DNA of 64,000 bases, taken from positions 152,059 to 216,058 of the forward strand of contig NZ_FPBH01000014.1 of NCBI RefSeq assembly GCF_900116445.1, given 5' to 3'. Below, in pieces: positions 35,755 to 43,108 of this stretch. Position numbers and translations under genes: made by a program. Every line of letters begins with the position of its first letter. Positions within the stretch are counted from its first letter, which is position 1. This DNA comes from Paraburkholderia aspalathi (lineage in GTDB: Bacteria; Pseudomonadota; Gammaproteobacteria; Burkholderiales; Burkholderiaceae). The notes beneath the pieces are model-generated. The model saw only the letters and a program-made list of their open reading frames with translations. It did no database searches and was not told where the DNA came from.

Positions 35755-35780
35755 CCGCGGAGGCCTGAGAGCCTCCGCGG
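35755..35780 (-). terminator. Strong hairpin just after peptide gene 2
   Basis: CCGCGGAGGC-CTGAGA-GCCTCCGCGG is a perfect 10-bp stem with a 6-nt loop, 14 bp past the peptide stop codon. There is no T run, so it may act as a mRNA 3'-end stabiliser or partial terminator rather than a classical terminator. Confidence 0.6.
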
Positions 35781-35793
35781 CGGCCTGCGCCGT

Positions 35794-36078
35794 TCAATAC
35801 ACGTTGATGTTGTTGCTCGAGGTCACGTGCGGGTCGATCGTGGTGGTGACACCGGCGACGAACGCTGCGTTGTTGCCGTTGGCGTTCTGGATGTTCATTT
35901 CGTTGCTGATCAACTGCGTGGCGCTGACGCTCTTGCTGTTGTTCGGTGCATACACCGGCGAGTAGTTGAAGAACGACGACGACGGATAGCCGTAGCCGAA
36001 GCCGCCACGCACGGCGCTCATGGCCTTGCTGTCGAGTTGAGCGGTGATGGACAGGTCTTTGATCATCAGCGTGTTCAT
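35794..36078 (-). CDS. Double-glycine leader peptide 2 (94 aa)
   Basis: Precursor with leader MNTLMIKDLSITAQLDSKAM then SAVRGG and cleavage expected after Gly26. The mature part starts FGYGYPSSSFFNYSPVYAP, an aromatic/Gly segment, then SATQLISNEMNIQNANGNN and a Ser/Asn-rich tail ending SSNNINVY. AGGAGA precedes the ATG at 36078. Its promoter, RNA leader and first ~24 codons are nearly identical to those of peptide gene 3, which lies 6.3 kb away in opposite orientation; the mature parts differ more. No Cys, so disulfides or lanthionines are excluded. Confidence 0.88.
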   Translation of the reverse strand: MNTLMIKDLSITAQLDSKAMSAVRGGFGYGYPSSSFFNYSPVYAPNNSKSVSATQLISNEMNIQNANGNNAAFVAGVTTTIDPHVTSSNNINVY

Positions 36079-36153
36079 GGTAAATCTCCTGGAAGGGAAA
36101 AAGCACAGTGTTGCGGTTGGGTTCGAGCATCTTGTCTGCTCGAGTGTCACTAA

Positions 36154-36169
36154 TGCATGGGCTGTGCCA
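36154..36169 (-). promoter_or_regulatory. Sigma-54 promoter of peptide gene 2
   Basis: Minus-strand TGGCACAGCCCATGCA: perfect -24 box TGGCAC, exact GG-N10-GC spacing, 75 bp upstream of the peptide ATG. Same site as for peptide gene 3 except for the last base. Confidence 0.85.
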
Positions 36170-36290
36170 GTTTTGCTTTCCGATCCTAAGAAATTTGCGA
36201 ATGGCCGTAGATAAAGGGTTTCTGGGATGGTATGCCGCTAGTGGCAGTGCAACGGCGGGGATGCGGCTGGTTGATGCTGGTGGATCACAA

Positions 36291-36315
36291 CCAACAACGC
36301 CCGCAACTGTGTTGG
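36291..36315 (-). promoter_or_regulatory. Candidate upstream activator site, CCAACA-N13-TGTTGG (copy 1)
   Basis: Perfect 6-bp inverted arms with 13-bp spacing, centred 135 bp upstream of the -24 element of peptide gene 2. The same dyad occurs at the same distance from peptide gene 3, although the sequence between is diverged. Likely binding site of the sigma-54 activator. Confidence 0.68.
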
Positions 36316-36346
36316 CTGTGACGTGACACTGAAGCGAAGCACCGTG

Positions 36347-36790
36347 TCAGCGCGCAATCACGGTGATCTTCTTTGAGTACACCGGCGGGTTGTGCGGTAT
36401 ATGCATGTCGTCGCCCATCAGCAGCTGCAACGTATGCTTGCCGGGCGGGAGTTGAATCATCGTTTCTGTTTCGCCCGCGCCGAAATGCAGATGGTTGCGG
36501 TCCGATGGAATTTCCTGGTCCATCGGCGGCAGGTCCGTGTCGATCAGCAGATGGTGGTGCCCGGTGTTCGGATACTTGACGCCTTTTGGCGCCACGCCCA
36601 TATAGCGCAAGCCGAACCACACCCGAAACGGTTTGTTGGCCTGCACCACCTGGCCATCGTTCGGATAGCCGATATAGGCATGCGCGCCGGCCGGCGACGG
36701 CGTCGTGCCGGCCGTGGCGAGATTCGGCGAGGCCAGTGACACCAATGTCGCAAGTGCCACGAACGCCACGAGCGCGATGATCTTGTACAT
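36347..36790 (-). CDS. DUF4399 exported protein A
   Basis: 147 residues with a Sec signal (MYKIIALVAFVALATLVSLA...ATAG). The DUF4399 core has NTGHHHLLIDTDLPPMDQEIP, HLHFGAGETETMIQLPPGKHTLQLLMGD and IPHNPPVYSKKITV. It is conserved but of unknown function; the His cluster suggests a metal site. It lies 47 bp after a paralogue, probably co-transcribed. Whether it belongs to the peptide system is unclear; it is located inside it. Confidence 0.82.
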   Translation of the reverse strand: MYKIIALVAFVALATLVSLASPNLATAGTTPSPAGAHAYIGYPNDGQVVQANKPFRVWFGLRYMGVAPKGVKYPNTGHHHLLIDTDLPPMDQEIPSDRNHLHFGAGETETMIQLPPGKHTLQLLMGDDMHIPHNPPVYSKKITVIAR

Positions 36791-36837
36791 GTTGGTCTCT
36801 CCGTCCTGACGGACCCGCTTTGAATGAACGGGACGCG

Positions 36838-37341
36838 CTAGTCTTTTAGCACGGTGATGGTGATCTTCTTCGAATACACGGGCGGCACATGCGGCACGTG
36901 GTTCTGGTCGCCGAGAATGAGCTGCAAGGTGTGCTTGCCCGGCGGCAATTCGATGCGCGCGTCGGTCTCACCTGCGCCGAAATGCAGGTGATTGCGGTCC
37001 GATGGAATTTCCTGGTCGAGCGCCGGCAGATCCGTATCGATCAGCAGATGGTGATGCCCGGTGTTCGGAACCGCCACACCCTTCGGGCACACACCCATGT
37101 TGCGCAGCCCCATGCGCACCCACAGCTTGCCGCCGTGAATCACGGTGCCGTCCGACGGCCAGATGATGTATTCCTCAGCGCCCGGTGGCGAAGGCGTTTG
37201 TTCAGCGCGCGCGGACTCAGACGTGAACGCGATACCAAGCATGAGCGACAAGGCGGCGCACGAAGCCGTGCAGAGCGTTACAAGGCTCGCCTTCGTTCCA
37301 CGACGTATGTCGAGCACGCCAGGTGTGAGGGTTCTTCGCAT
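36838..37341 (-). CDS. DUF4399 exported protein B (paralogue of A)
   Basis: 167 residues; an N-terminal signal/anchor (SLVTLCTASCAALSLMLGIAFTS with cleavage near SARAEQ) and the same DUF4399 core as its neighbour (NTGHHHLLIDTDLPALDQEIP; HFGAGETDARIELPPGKHTLQL). Tandem duplication with protein A is evident from the shared core. No regulatory element could be assigned. Confidence 0.82.
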   Translation of the reverse strand: MRRTLTPGVLDIRRGTKASLVTLCTASCAALSLMLGIAFTSESARAEQTPSPPGAEEYIIWPSDGTVIHGGKLWVRMGLRNMGVCPKGVAVPNTGHHHLLIDTDLPALDQEIPSDRNHLHFGAGETDARIELPPGKHTLQLILGDQNHVPHVPPVYSKKITITVLKD

Positions 37342-37749
37342 TGCGCACTCTCCCGAAGAATAGTCGTCTCCGCCCCGGCTGCGCGAAGCGCAGGCCGGAG
37401 GCTCCGACTGGATGTCGCGGGCGCTCGCGTAGTTGCACGTGGGTTCACGTGACGGGTCGATGTCGACGTCGATGAGCAGCCGCTCTATTAAAACGGCCGT
37501 ACAGCGCTACTTTGTGAATTAGCTTAGGACGTAACTTGCCAAAAAGATACGCCATACTCGTTAACCGTATAACGCACTAACGATGCGCGGACCATTGTCA
37601 CGCGCAAACCGCGTGCTATCGTTGTTCATAGGTTGTCGATGGAGAGTCGATCACGGCATCGATGCTGCGATCTATTCGCGCCAAAGCCTGATGCGGGCGT
37701 CGCGGTCATCGGAACTCTATGTTCTGTCCGGAACAAACAGGATACGAAT
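37342..37749. other. Intergenic between divergent DUF4399 and caspase-like genes
   Basis: About 400 bp, AT-richer around 37480-37580. It must contain both promoters. A weak TTGCCA box lies near 37540, but no -10 partner is convincing and no GG-N10-GC sigma-54 site was found. Confidence 0.4.
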
Positions 37750-39744
37750 ATGTGGCGAACATTCCTGCTGGTGTGCATGGTCGGGGCGACTCAGGCGTAC
37801 GGGAGCAGTGTTTATGCCGCGGCGCAGCGTGACGGCACAGAGCACGACGCTGCCGCTATGCGTACGGCGACTACATCCAGCGCGCCGCTCACACCGCAAC
37901 AGAACAATCCGCAAGCGGCACGTATCGCCTTGGTGATCGGCAACGGCGCGTACGGCGATCATGCAGACCCGCTTCGTGGCAATGCGCCGCGCGACGCTGA
38001 AGCCATGCGCGACACGCTGCGTGCGCACGGCTTCGACGTCATCATGCGCACCGATGCGACGCCGCAGCAAATGCAGCAAGCCATAGGCGAATTCCGCCAA
38101 CGTCTGCATGATGGCGGAATTGGACTGTTCTATTTCGCGGGCCACGGCATGCAAATCGGACGGAAGACGCTGCTCGTGCCCGCCGGTCTCGACGCGCGCG
38201 CGCCGGCACGACTGGTTAGCGAAGGCGTCGATTTGAATACCGTATTGCAGGCAATGCGCGCACCGCGTGCCGACGCGCTCAATCTCGTGATTCTCGATAC
38301 TTGCCTGAACAACCCGTTCTCCTCCGACGCGTCGGTCGATACAGCCTCGTTGCCCGTCAATACTCTGGTTGCCTACGCAACAACACCGGGCGGCTTTGCA
38401 GCAGACGGCATGCGGCACGGCCTCTATACGGGCGCATTGCTGCGCGAGTTAAACGAGGCTTCTTCGTCACAAGAACTTGCGGGCTTGTTTCAACGTGTCG
38501 CGGCGAGAGTCAGCGAGGCTACCAGCGGCGAACAAACGCCGTGGATCGCCTCTTCGCTTGCCAACAACGCGAGCGCTGCACTAGCGGCGATATCTCGCGG
38601 CACTAGTGCAGCGCCCCTCTCCACTGCCAACGACGACGCAATTGTCGCGCTGCACAGTAGAGGCATTCTGCCGAAGGACAGCAGCGAGCAGTACGAGATC
38701 ACCTTCTGGAACTCCATCAAGGACAGTAACTACCCGAGCGATTACGAGGCCTATTTGAAGGCCTATCCGAACGGCCGCTTCGCTGCGCTCGCCCACGCGC
38801 GTATCGACCGGCTACGCGCTGCTGGAGCGGCGAGTGCGCCGTCTGCTGCACCGCCGACTGCACCATTGCCACAAGCCGCGCGACCAGCCGCACCGGCCAG
38901 CGCCGCACCGCAAGACCACCCGCACGCCGCCACGCCGACGCCAACTACGCCGCCTGCAACGACCGCCCCACCCGCGGCACCTGCCGCGCAAGCAGCGGCA
39001 CAAAAGGCCGCGACGCATCCGCCAAGCGCCGGCGAAAGCCGTGACTGCGCCACCTGCCCGATCATGATCGCCTTGCCTGCGGGCTCGTTTTCGATGGGCA
39101 GCAGCACCGACGACCCCTCCGAAAAACCCGTCCATCACGTGACCATCGGCGCGCCGTTCGCGATCGGCAAATACGAAGTGACCGTCGAGCAATGGAATGC
39201 GTGCGTCGCAGCAAACGCCTGTCAGAAGCTGACGCCTGAAAGCAATACAAACAAAGCTGCGCCGGCACGCGATCTCAGTTGGGAGGACGCACAACAGTAC
39301 GTGAAGTGGTTGAGCAAAACGACCGGCAAACCGTACCGCTTGCCCTCGGAGGCCGAATGGGAATACGCGGACCGCGGCGGCACCACGACGGCGTACTGGT
39401 GGGGTGATCAGATGCGCAAGGGCAACGCCAATTGCAAGGACTGCGGCGATCCGTGGCATAAGGAAGGACCCGAAGTCGCTGGTTCGTTCGCGCCGAATCC
39501 GGTGGGCCTGTATGACATGAACGGCAGCGTTTGGGAGTGGGTCGCCGATTGTTGGCACAACTCCTACCAGGGTGCGCCCGCCGACGGCCATGCATGGGAC
39601 AGCCCCACCTGCGACATGCGGGTGATTCGCGGCGGTTCGTGGCGTGAAGGCGGGGGCTACATGCTGAGCGCGACACGCTTCAAATACAGCGCGAGTGTGC
39701 GCCAGTCGCAGGATGGTTTCAGGGTGGTGAAGGATCTTAAGTAA
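37750..39744 (+). CDS. Exported caspase-like protease fused to FGE-sulfatase domain
   Basis: 664 residues. A signal peptide (MWRTFLLVCMVGATQAYG...YAAA) precedes a peptidase C14-like domain at ~57-280 with catalytic His132 (FYFAGHGMQIG) and Cys185 (VILDTCLNN). A short conserved module EITFWNSIKDS...AYLKAYPNGRF follows at ~316-345. Then come an Ala/Pro/Thr-rich linker (~358-425) and a formylglycine-generating-enzyme-like domain (~434-664: PAGSFSMGS, KPYRLPSEAEWEYADRGG, GLYDMNGSVWEWVADCW, RGGSWREGGGYMLSA). I prefer the ATG at 37750 (AGGAT before it) over upstream in-frame starts lacking a signal. Periplasmic location is implied. It converges with the kinase gene 27 bp away. Confidence 0.88.
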   Translation: MWRTFLLVCMVGATQAYGSSVYAAAQRDGTEHDAAAMRTATTSSAPLTPQQNNPQAARIALVIGNGAYGDHADPLRGNAPRDAEAMRDTLRAHGFDVIMRTDATPQQMQQAIGEFRQRLHDGGIGLFYFAGHGMQIGRKTLLVPAGLDARAPARLVSEGVDLNTVLQAMRAPRADALNLVILDTCLNNPFSSDASVDTASLPVNTLVAYATTPGGFAADGMRHGLYTGALLRELNEASSSQELAGLFQRVAARVSEATSGEQTPWIASSLANNASAALAAISRGTSAAPLSTANDDAIVALHSRGILPKDSSEQYEITFWNSIKDSNYPSDYEAYLKAYPNGRFAALAHARIDRLRAAGAASAPSAAPPTAPLPQAARPAAPASAAPQDHPHAATPTPTTPPATTAPPAAPAAQAAAQKAATHPPSAGESRDCATCPIMIALPAGSFSMGSSTDDPSEKPVHHVTIGAPFAIGKYEVTVEQWNACVAANACQKLTPESNTNKAAPARDLSWEDAQQYVKWLSKTTGKPYRLPSEAEWEYADRGGTTTAYWWGDQMRKGNANCKDCGDPWHKEGPEVAGSFAPNPVGLYDMNGSVWEWVADCWHNSYQGAPADGHAWDSPTCDMRVIRGGSWREGGGYMLSATRFKYSASVRQSQDGFRVVKDLK

Positions 39745-39771
39745 AGCTTGTGGGCGATCCTAACGCATTAC

Positions 39772-41979
39772 CTAAGGCGTACGCGGCTTCGTCGTGATCG
39801 GCGCGAAGTCCGCGACGATATGATCCTGACCGTACTTGCCGGCGATCTGCGCGAGTCGCGTCTCCAGGGCGCGCAGATAATCCGCACGTGATTCGCTTTC
39901 TGGCCGCGGCTTGTCGAATAGCTGCGTCGGCGTGATCAACAGCACCACCATCTCCGATCCAAACGGCTTCGAAATGATCCAGTCACCCGCGCTGCCGATC
40001 GTGGCTGCATAGTGCGGGGGCGCCTGATTGTCCTTCGCACGCGGACTCGGCACCATGTGCACGACGCTACCGTCGAGCTGGTAGTAATCGAGGTTCACGT
40101 ACGAATCGTAAGCGGGCGTAGTGACGTCCACCACCAGCGGATCGCCTTCGCTCAACAGGCCACCGGGTGGCCTCACATGCAGCGACGCAACGTGGCCCGC
40201 TTGCCAGTTGCGTGTCCAGTAGGGTGCGAGCGCTTTGATGGTGTCGCATTTGTCGTCGGCGATTGGCTCGACCTGGAGCGCGAGCGTATCGACGCCCGGC
40301 AACGCTGTCAGCGTGTCCTTCAGATGCGCTGCGCCGTAGCGTTGCGAGACGTAGCCGCGCACCGTCAACGAATGGTCTTGTGTCGATGCAGACAGCGCCG
40401 AGCACGGCACTTGCGCCAAAACCGGTGTGACGGCCGCTAAGGTCAAAGCGGGTTTGGGCGCGGGCGGCGCAGGAGGCTGCACGGGCGGTGGTGCCGCAGA
40501 CGCAGCGGCCGTCGGCGCTGTGGTTATCACGGCAGATGAGCCCGCAGATGAGCCCGCGGCCGACTTTGCGGCGCCTCCGGCGACTGGTCCGGCAGTTGCG
40601 GATGATTCAGACGCATTCGTCGCCGCCGAAGCCGTTTGATCCGCCGACGCCTCCGAAACCGCCGCAGCCGGCTGCTGGGCATCTTGACGATTCGGAGCCG
40701 AACGGAAAGCAAACACACCGACAACCGCCGCACACACCACCGCAAATCCCGCAAATCCCGCCTTGACCAGCGTCCCTGACTTCTCCGCGCGCGCTTCGTT
40801 ATCGAACTCCGCAATGAAGCGCACGACACTCGGCATGCGCGTGTTTCTGTCGAACGACAGCGCGGCCCGCAATGCGCGCCACTGCTTTGCATCGAGACTG
40901 GGCGGACGCTGCGGCTTGAAGTCCGAATTGCGAGCCTGCGTCGCCGACAATCGATCGAACGGATGGTGGCCCGTCAACAGCTCGTAGGTAATGCAGCCGA
41001 GCGCGTAGATGTCGTCGCGTGGGTCTGGCTCGCGATGCTCGATCATTTCCGGACTCGCATACGCGGGCGTCAACGCACCGAGACTGCCGGGATCGAAGAC
41101 GGTTGCGTCGCTCTCCTCCTCCGGCCGCTGGAACACGCGGGCAATGCCGAAGTCGATGACCTTCACTTCGGCATTCGTCGTGAGAAAAACGTTGGCCGGT
41201 TTGAAATCGCAATGCACGAAGCCGTGCTCATGCGCATAGGCGAGCGCATTGCACATGCCGCGCACAATCGGCAGCGCGGCGCGAACCGGCATGCCCTTGT
41301 AGCCCGGCGTGCGCAATAGTTGGCTCAGCGGCTTGCCGGTCAGGTACTCCATCGTCAGGTAGACGATCGGTCCGTCCCGGTCGAAGTCGTACACCGTGAT
41401 GATGTTGCGGTGCGCGAGCACCTGCGCCTTGCGCGCCTCGCGTTGCAGTGCGACGAGCGAATTCGGATTGCCGCGGAACTGAACGTTGAGCACCTTGATC
41501 GCGAGATACGGTTTGCGATCCGACGCCTCGAGCTTGCGCAAATCGAGCGCCTTATACACTGTGCCCATCCCGCCGACGCCCAGACATTCCTCGAGGACGA
41601 AGCGGTTATTCAGCGTGTCGCCAGTACCTTTGATCTGATCATGTCCCGGCACACCAGCGGCGCTCGGTGCGCCTGTCGAGCTTGCGGCGTTGGCCGCACT
41701 GGCAGAGCGTACCGACGGTATCTCGACGGTGGTCCGCATGCCAGTTTCGTCGCCGCCCGCCGCCACGTTCGAGACGCGCAGCTGTTCGATGCGCCGCCGC
41801 ACTTCGGCGTAGAGATCCTCGGGGAGAGCGGCTTTGCGATGCGCTGCGCCGAGCATTTCCAGCAGCTGCGTGCGATCGAGTCCATCGGTCGTCAACGTGC
41901 TGTCGAGCTGAGCCACGAACTCGTCGCGTGACAGCTCGCCGCTCTGATAGTCGCGAATCACATGCGCAAGGCTAGCCAT
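39772..41979 (-). CDS. Ser/Thr protein kinase with transmembrane helix and DUF4384-like periplasmic domain
   Basis: 735 residues. After a ~120-residue N-terminal region comes the kinase domain (~127-395): glycine loop LGVGGMGTVYKA, Lys162 in AIKVL, catalytic HCDFKPANV with Asp258, DFG at 276-278 and an APE-like ASPEM. The usual HRD is HCD, so it is a non-RD kinase. One membrane helix lies at ~406-425, then a Pro/Ala-rich stretch and a C-terminal domain with GDPLVVDVTTPAYDSYVNLDYYQLDGSVVHMVPSP, a DUF4384-like pattern. It is the likely kinase opposite the PP2C enzyme and upstream of the FHA reader. It may sense envelope state through its periplasmic domain; this is inferred. Confidence 0.9.
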   Translation of the reverse strand: MASLAHVIRDYQSGELSRDEFVAQLDSTLTTDGLDRTQLLEMLGAAHRKAALPEDLYAEVRRRIEQLRVSNVAAGGDETGMRTTVEIPSVRSASAANAASSTGAPSAAGVPGHDQIKGTGDTLNNRFVLEECLGVGGMGTVYKALDLRKLEASDRKPYLAIKVLNVQFRGNPNSLVALQREARKAQVLAHRNIITVYDFDRDGPIVYLTMEYLTGKPLSQLLRTPGYKGMPVRAALPIVRGMCNALAYAHEHGFVHCDFKPANVFLTTNAEVKVIDFGIARVFQRPEEESDATVFDPGSLGALTPAYASPEMIEHREPDPRDDIYALGCITYELLTGHHPFDRLSATQARNSDFKPQRPPSLDAKQWRALRAALSFDRNTRMPSVVRFIAEFDNEARAEKSGTLVKAGFAGFAVVCAAVVGVFAFRSAPNRQDAQQPAAAVSEASADQTASAATNASESSATAGPVAGGAAKSAAGSSAGSSAVITTAPTAAASAAPPPVQPPAPPAPKPALTLAAVTPVLAQVPCSALSASTQDHSLTVRGYVSQRYGAAHLKDTLTALPGVDTLALQVEPIADDKCDTIKALAPYWTRNWQAGHVASLHVRPPGGLLSEGDPLVVDVTTPAYDSYVNLDYYQLDGSVVHMVPSPRAKDNQAPPHYAATIGSAGDWIISKPFGSEMVVLLITPTQLFDKPRPESESRADYLRALETRLAQIAGKYGQDHIVADFAPITTKPRTP

Positions 41980-42157
41980 TTGTGCGAAGCGCCCCCGCTG
42001 CCGTTGGGCCGGATCGCATGCGACCGGAGCCTTTCTGGCTGATAGAAAACCTGTCGTAATCAGTTACATGTGCCGCTTCGATACTAGCTCCCGACCCGGT
42101 CTTTCGCAAACCAGGATTGCCCCGCTGCGTGCACGGCCGATGAGTGTCTTGCGACAT

Positions 42158-42182
42158 CCAACAGAATCCGCTGCGTTGTTGG
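42158..42182 (+). promoter_or_regulatory. Candidate upstream activator site, CCAACA-N13-TGTTGG (copy 2)
   Basis: Same dyad as at 36291-36315 with an identical spacer length of 13 bp, centred about 136 bp upstream of the -24 element of peptide gene 3. This is the usual distance for enhancer sites of sigma-54 activators. Confidence 0.68.
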
Positions 42183-42304
42183 GTACGCGCCATCAGCCGC
42201 GAGTCGTCCTCTAGCGAGCTGGTTGCCGCTTCGATGCGGCGACATGACGTGAAAGCCTTGTGCATCAGGCGTTCGTCAACTTTCTTAGGAGAGGGGAGTA
42301 AAAC

Positions 42305-42320
42305 TGGCACAGCCCATGCG
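42305..42320 (+). promoter_or_regulatory. Sigma-54 promoter of peptide genes 3 and 4
   Basis: TGGCACAGCCCATGCG with a perfect -24 box and GG-N10-GC spacing, 74 bp upstream of the ATG of peptide gene 3. No separate promoter is seen for peptide gene 4. Confidence 0.85.
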
Positions 42321-42329
42321 TTAGTGACA

Positions 42330-42352
42330 CTCGAGCAGACAAGATGCTCGAG
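42330..42352 (+). promoter_or_regulatory. 5'-end hairpin in the RNA leader of peptide gene 3
   Basis: CTCGAGCA-GACAAGA-TGCTCGAG, perfect 8-bp arms and 7-nt loop, starting about where sigma-54 transcription should begin. Peptide gene 2 has the same element with 7-bp arms (about 36122-36144, minus strand). It may protect the RNA 5' end or control translation. Confidence 0.55.
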
Positions 42353-42394
42353 CCCAACCGCAACACTGTGATGTTCCCTTCCAGGAGATTTACC

Positions 42395-42682
42395 ATGAAC
42401 ACGCTGATGATCAAAGACCTGTCCATCACCGAACAACTCGACAGCAAGGCCATGCGCGCCGTACGTGGTGGCCTCGGCTTCGGCTTTGGCTACCCCAGCA
42501 CGTCGTACACCAACATCAGCCCGGTCTTCGCGCCGAACAACAGCAAGCAGGTTAGCGCTACGCAGTTGATCAGCAACGAAATGAACATCCAGAACGCCAA
42601 CGGCAACAACGTCGCGTTCGCTGCCGGCCTCACTTCGTCGATCAACCCCTGCGTCACGTCGAGCAACAACATCCACGTCTAA
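42395..42682 (+). CDS. Double-glycine leader peptide 3 (95 aa)
   Basis: Precursor with leader MNTLMIKDLSITEQLDSKAM then RAVRGG, cleavage expected after Gly26. The mature part opens LGFGFGYPSTSYTNISPVFAP, then SATQLISNEMNIQNANGNN and a Ser/Asn tail, close to peptide 2. One Cys is present near the C-terminus (INPCVTSS), absent from peptide 2. AGGAGA precedes the ATG. It shares promoter, activator site and RNA leader with peptide gene 2, so the two arose by recent duplication. It is followed by peptide gene 4 after a hairpin. Confidence 0.88.
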   Translation: MNTLMIKDLSITEQLDSKAMRAVRGGLGFGFGYPSTSYTNISPVFAPNNSKQVSATQLISNEMNIQNANGNNVAFAAGLTSSINPCVTSSNNIHV

Positions 42683-42694
42683 CGCCTGATTCGG

Positions 42695-42728
42695 CGAAGC
42701 GGACAGGCCCTCGGCAATTTCCGCTTCG
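42695..42728 (+). repeat. Hairpin between peptide genes 3 and 4
   Basis: CGAAGCGGA ... TCCGCTTCG: perfect 9-bp arms separated by 16 nt. There is no T run. It may partly terminate transcription or set the ratio of the two peptides by protecting the upstream RNA. Confidence 0.55.
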
Positions 42729-42770
42729 CTCCGATCACGCCCGTCTTCCGCGCACCTTTGGAGAATCACC

Positions 42771-43055
42771 ATGTCATCCCTCATGATTCGCGATCTATCC
42801 CGCACCCGCGAGCTCGACCGCCGGGCAATGTCCGCGGTGGCCGGCGGCACCGGCAGCAGCGTGCCCGGCCTGCCCTCGATTGCCGGCCTTAGCGGCATCG
42901 CCAATGTCAACGTCTCGGTGAACCAGAATCTCAGCCAGATTCAAACCGTCAATGTTGCCGCTCTCAACAACATCGGCGTGATCGGCGCCGGCTTCGTGCC
43001 GTTGCATCTGAATGTCAGCCCGTCGCTGTGGGCTGCCAATTACGCCAACGTTTAA
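42771..43055 (+). CDS. Double-glycine leader peptide 4 (94 aa)
   Basis: Leader MSSLMIRDLSRTRELDRRAM then SAVAGG; the mature part is Gly/Ser/Pro-rich at first (TGSSVPGLPSIAGLSGIANV), then VNQNLSQIQTVNVAALNN, which aligns with the Gln/Asn segment of peptides 1-3, and ends SLWAANYANV. GGAGA lies 8 bp before the ATG. It sits 88 bp downstream of peptide gene 3 with no sigma-54 site between, so it probably shares that transcript. No Cys; no modification enzyme nearby. Confidence 0.86.
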   Translation: MSSLMIRDLSRTRELDRRAMSAVAGGTGSSVPGLPSIAGLSGIANVNVSVNQNLSQIQTVNVAALNNIGVIGAGFVPLHLNVSPSLWAANYANV

Positions 43056-43108
43056 CGGCATGCAGTAGCGAAGGACCGGGGGCTTCCCTACTGCTGCCTG
43101 CTCATATC

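Noticed and set aside
35692..36153. 153-codon plus-strand frame opposite peptide gene 2
   Set aside because: It is the reverse of a conserved precursor gene with promoter and ribosome site; its own start has none.
37395..37415. Possible minus-strand GG-N10-GC site upstream of the DUF4399 genes
   Set aside because: Spacing fits but both boxes deviate strongly from TGGCAC and TTGCA in a GC-rich context; chance match is likely.
20101..41979. Idea that the kinase/phosphatase/FHA genes belong to a type VI secretion cluster
   Set aside because: None of the type VI core genes (sheath, Hcp, VgrG, ClpV, membrane complex) is present in the window.
41972..42910. 312-codon minus-strand frame across peptide genes 3 and 4
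   Set aside because: Antisense shadow of two double-glycine precursors and their promoter region; composition is not protein-like.
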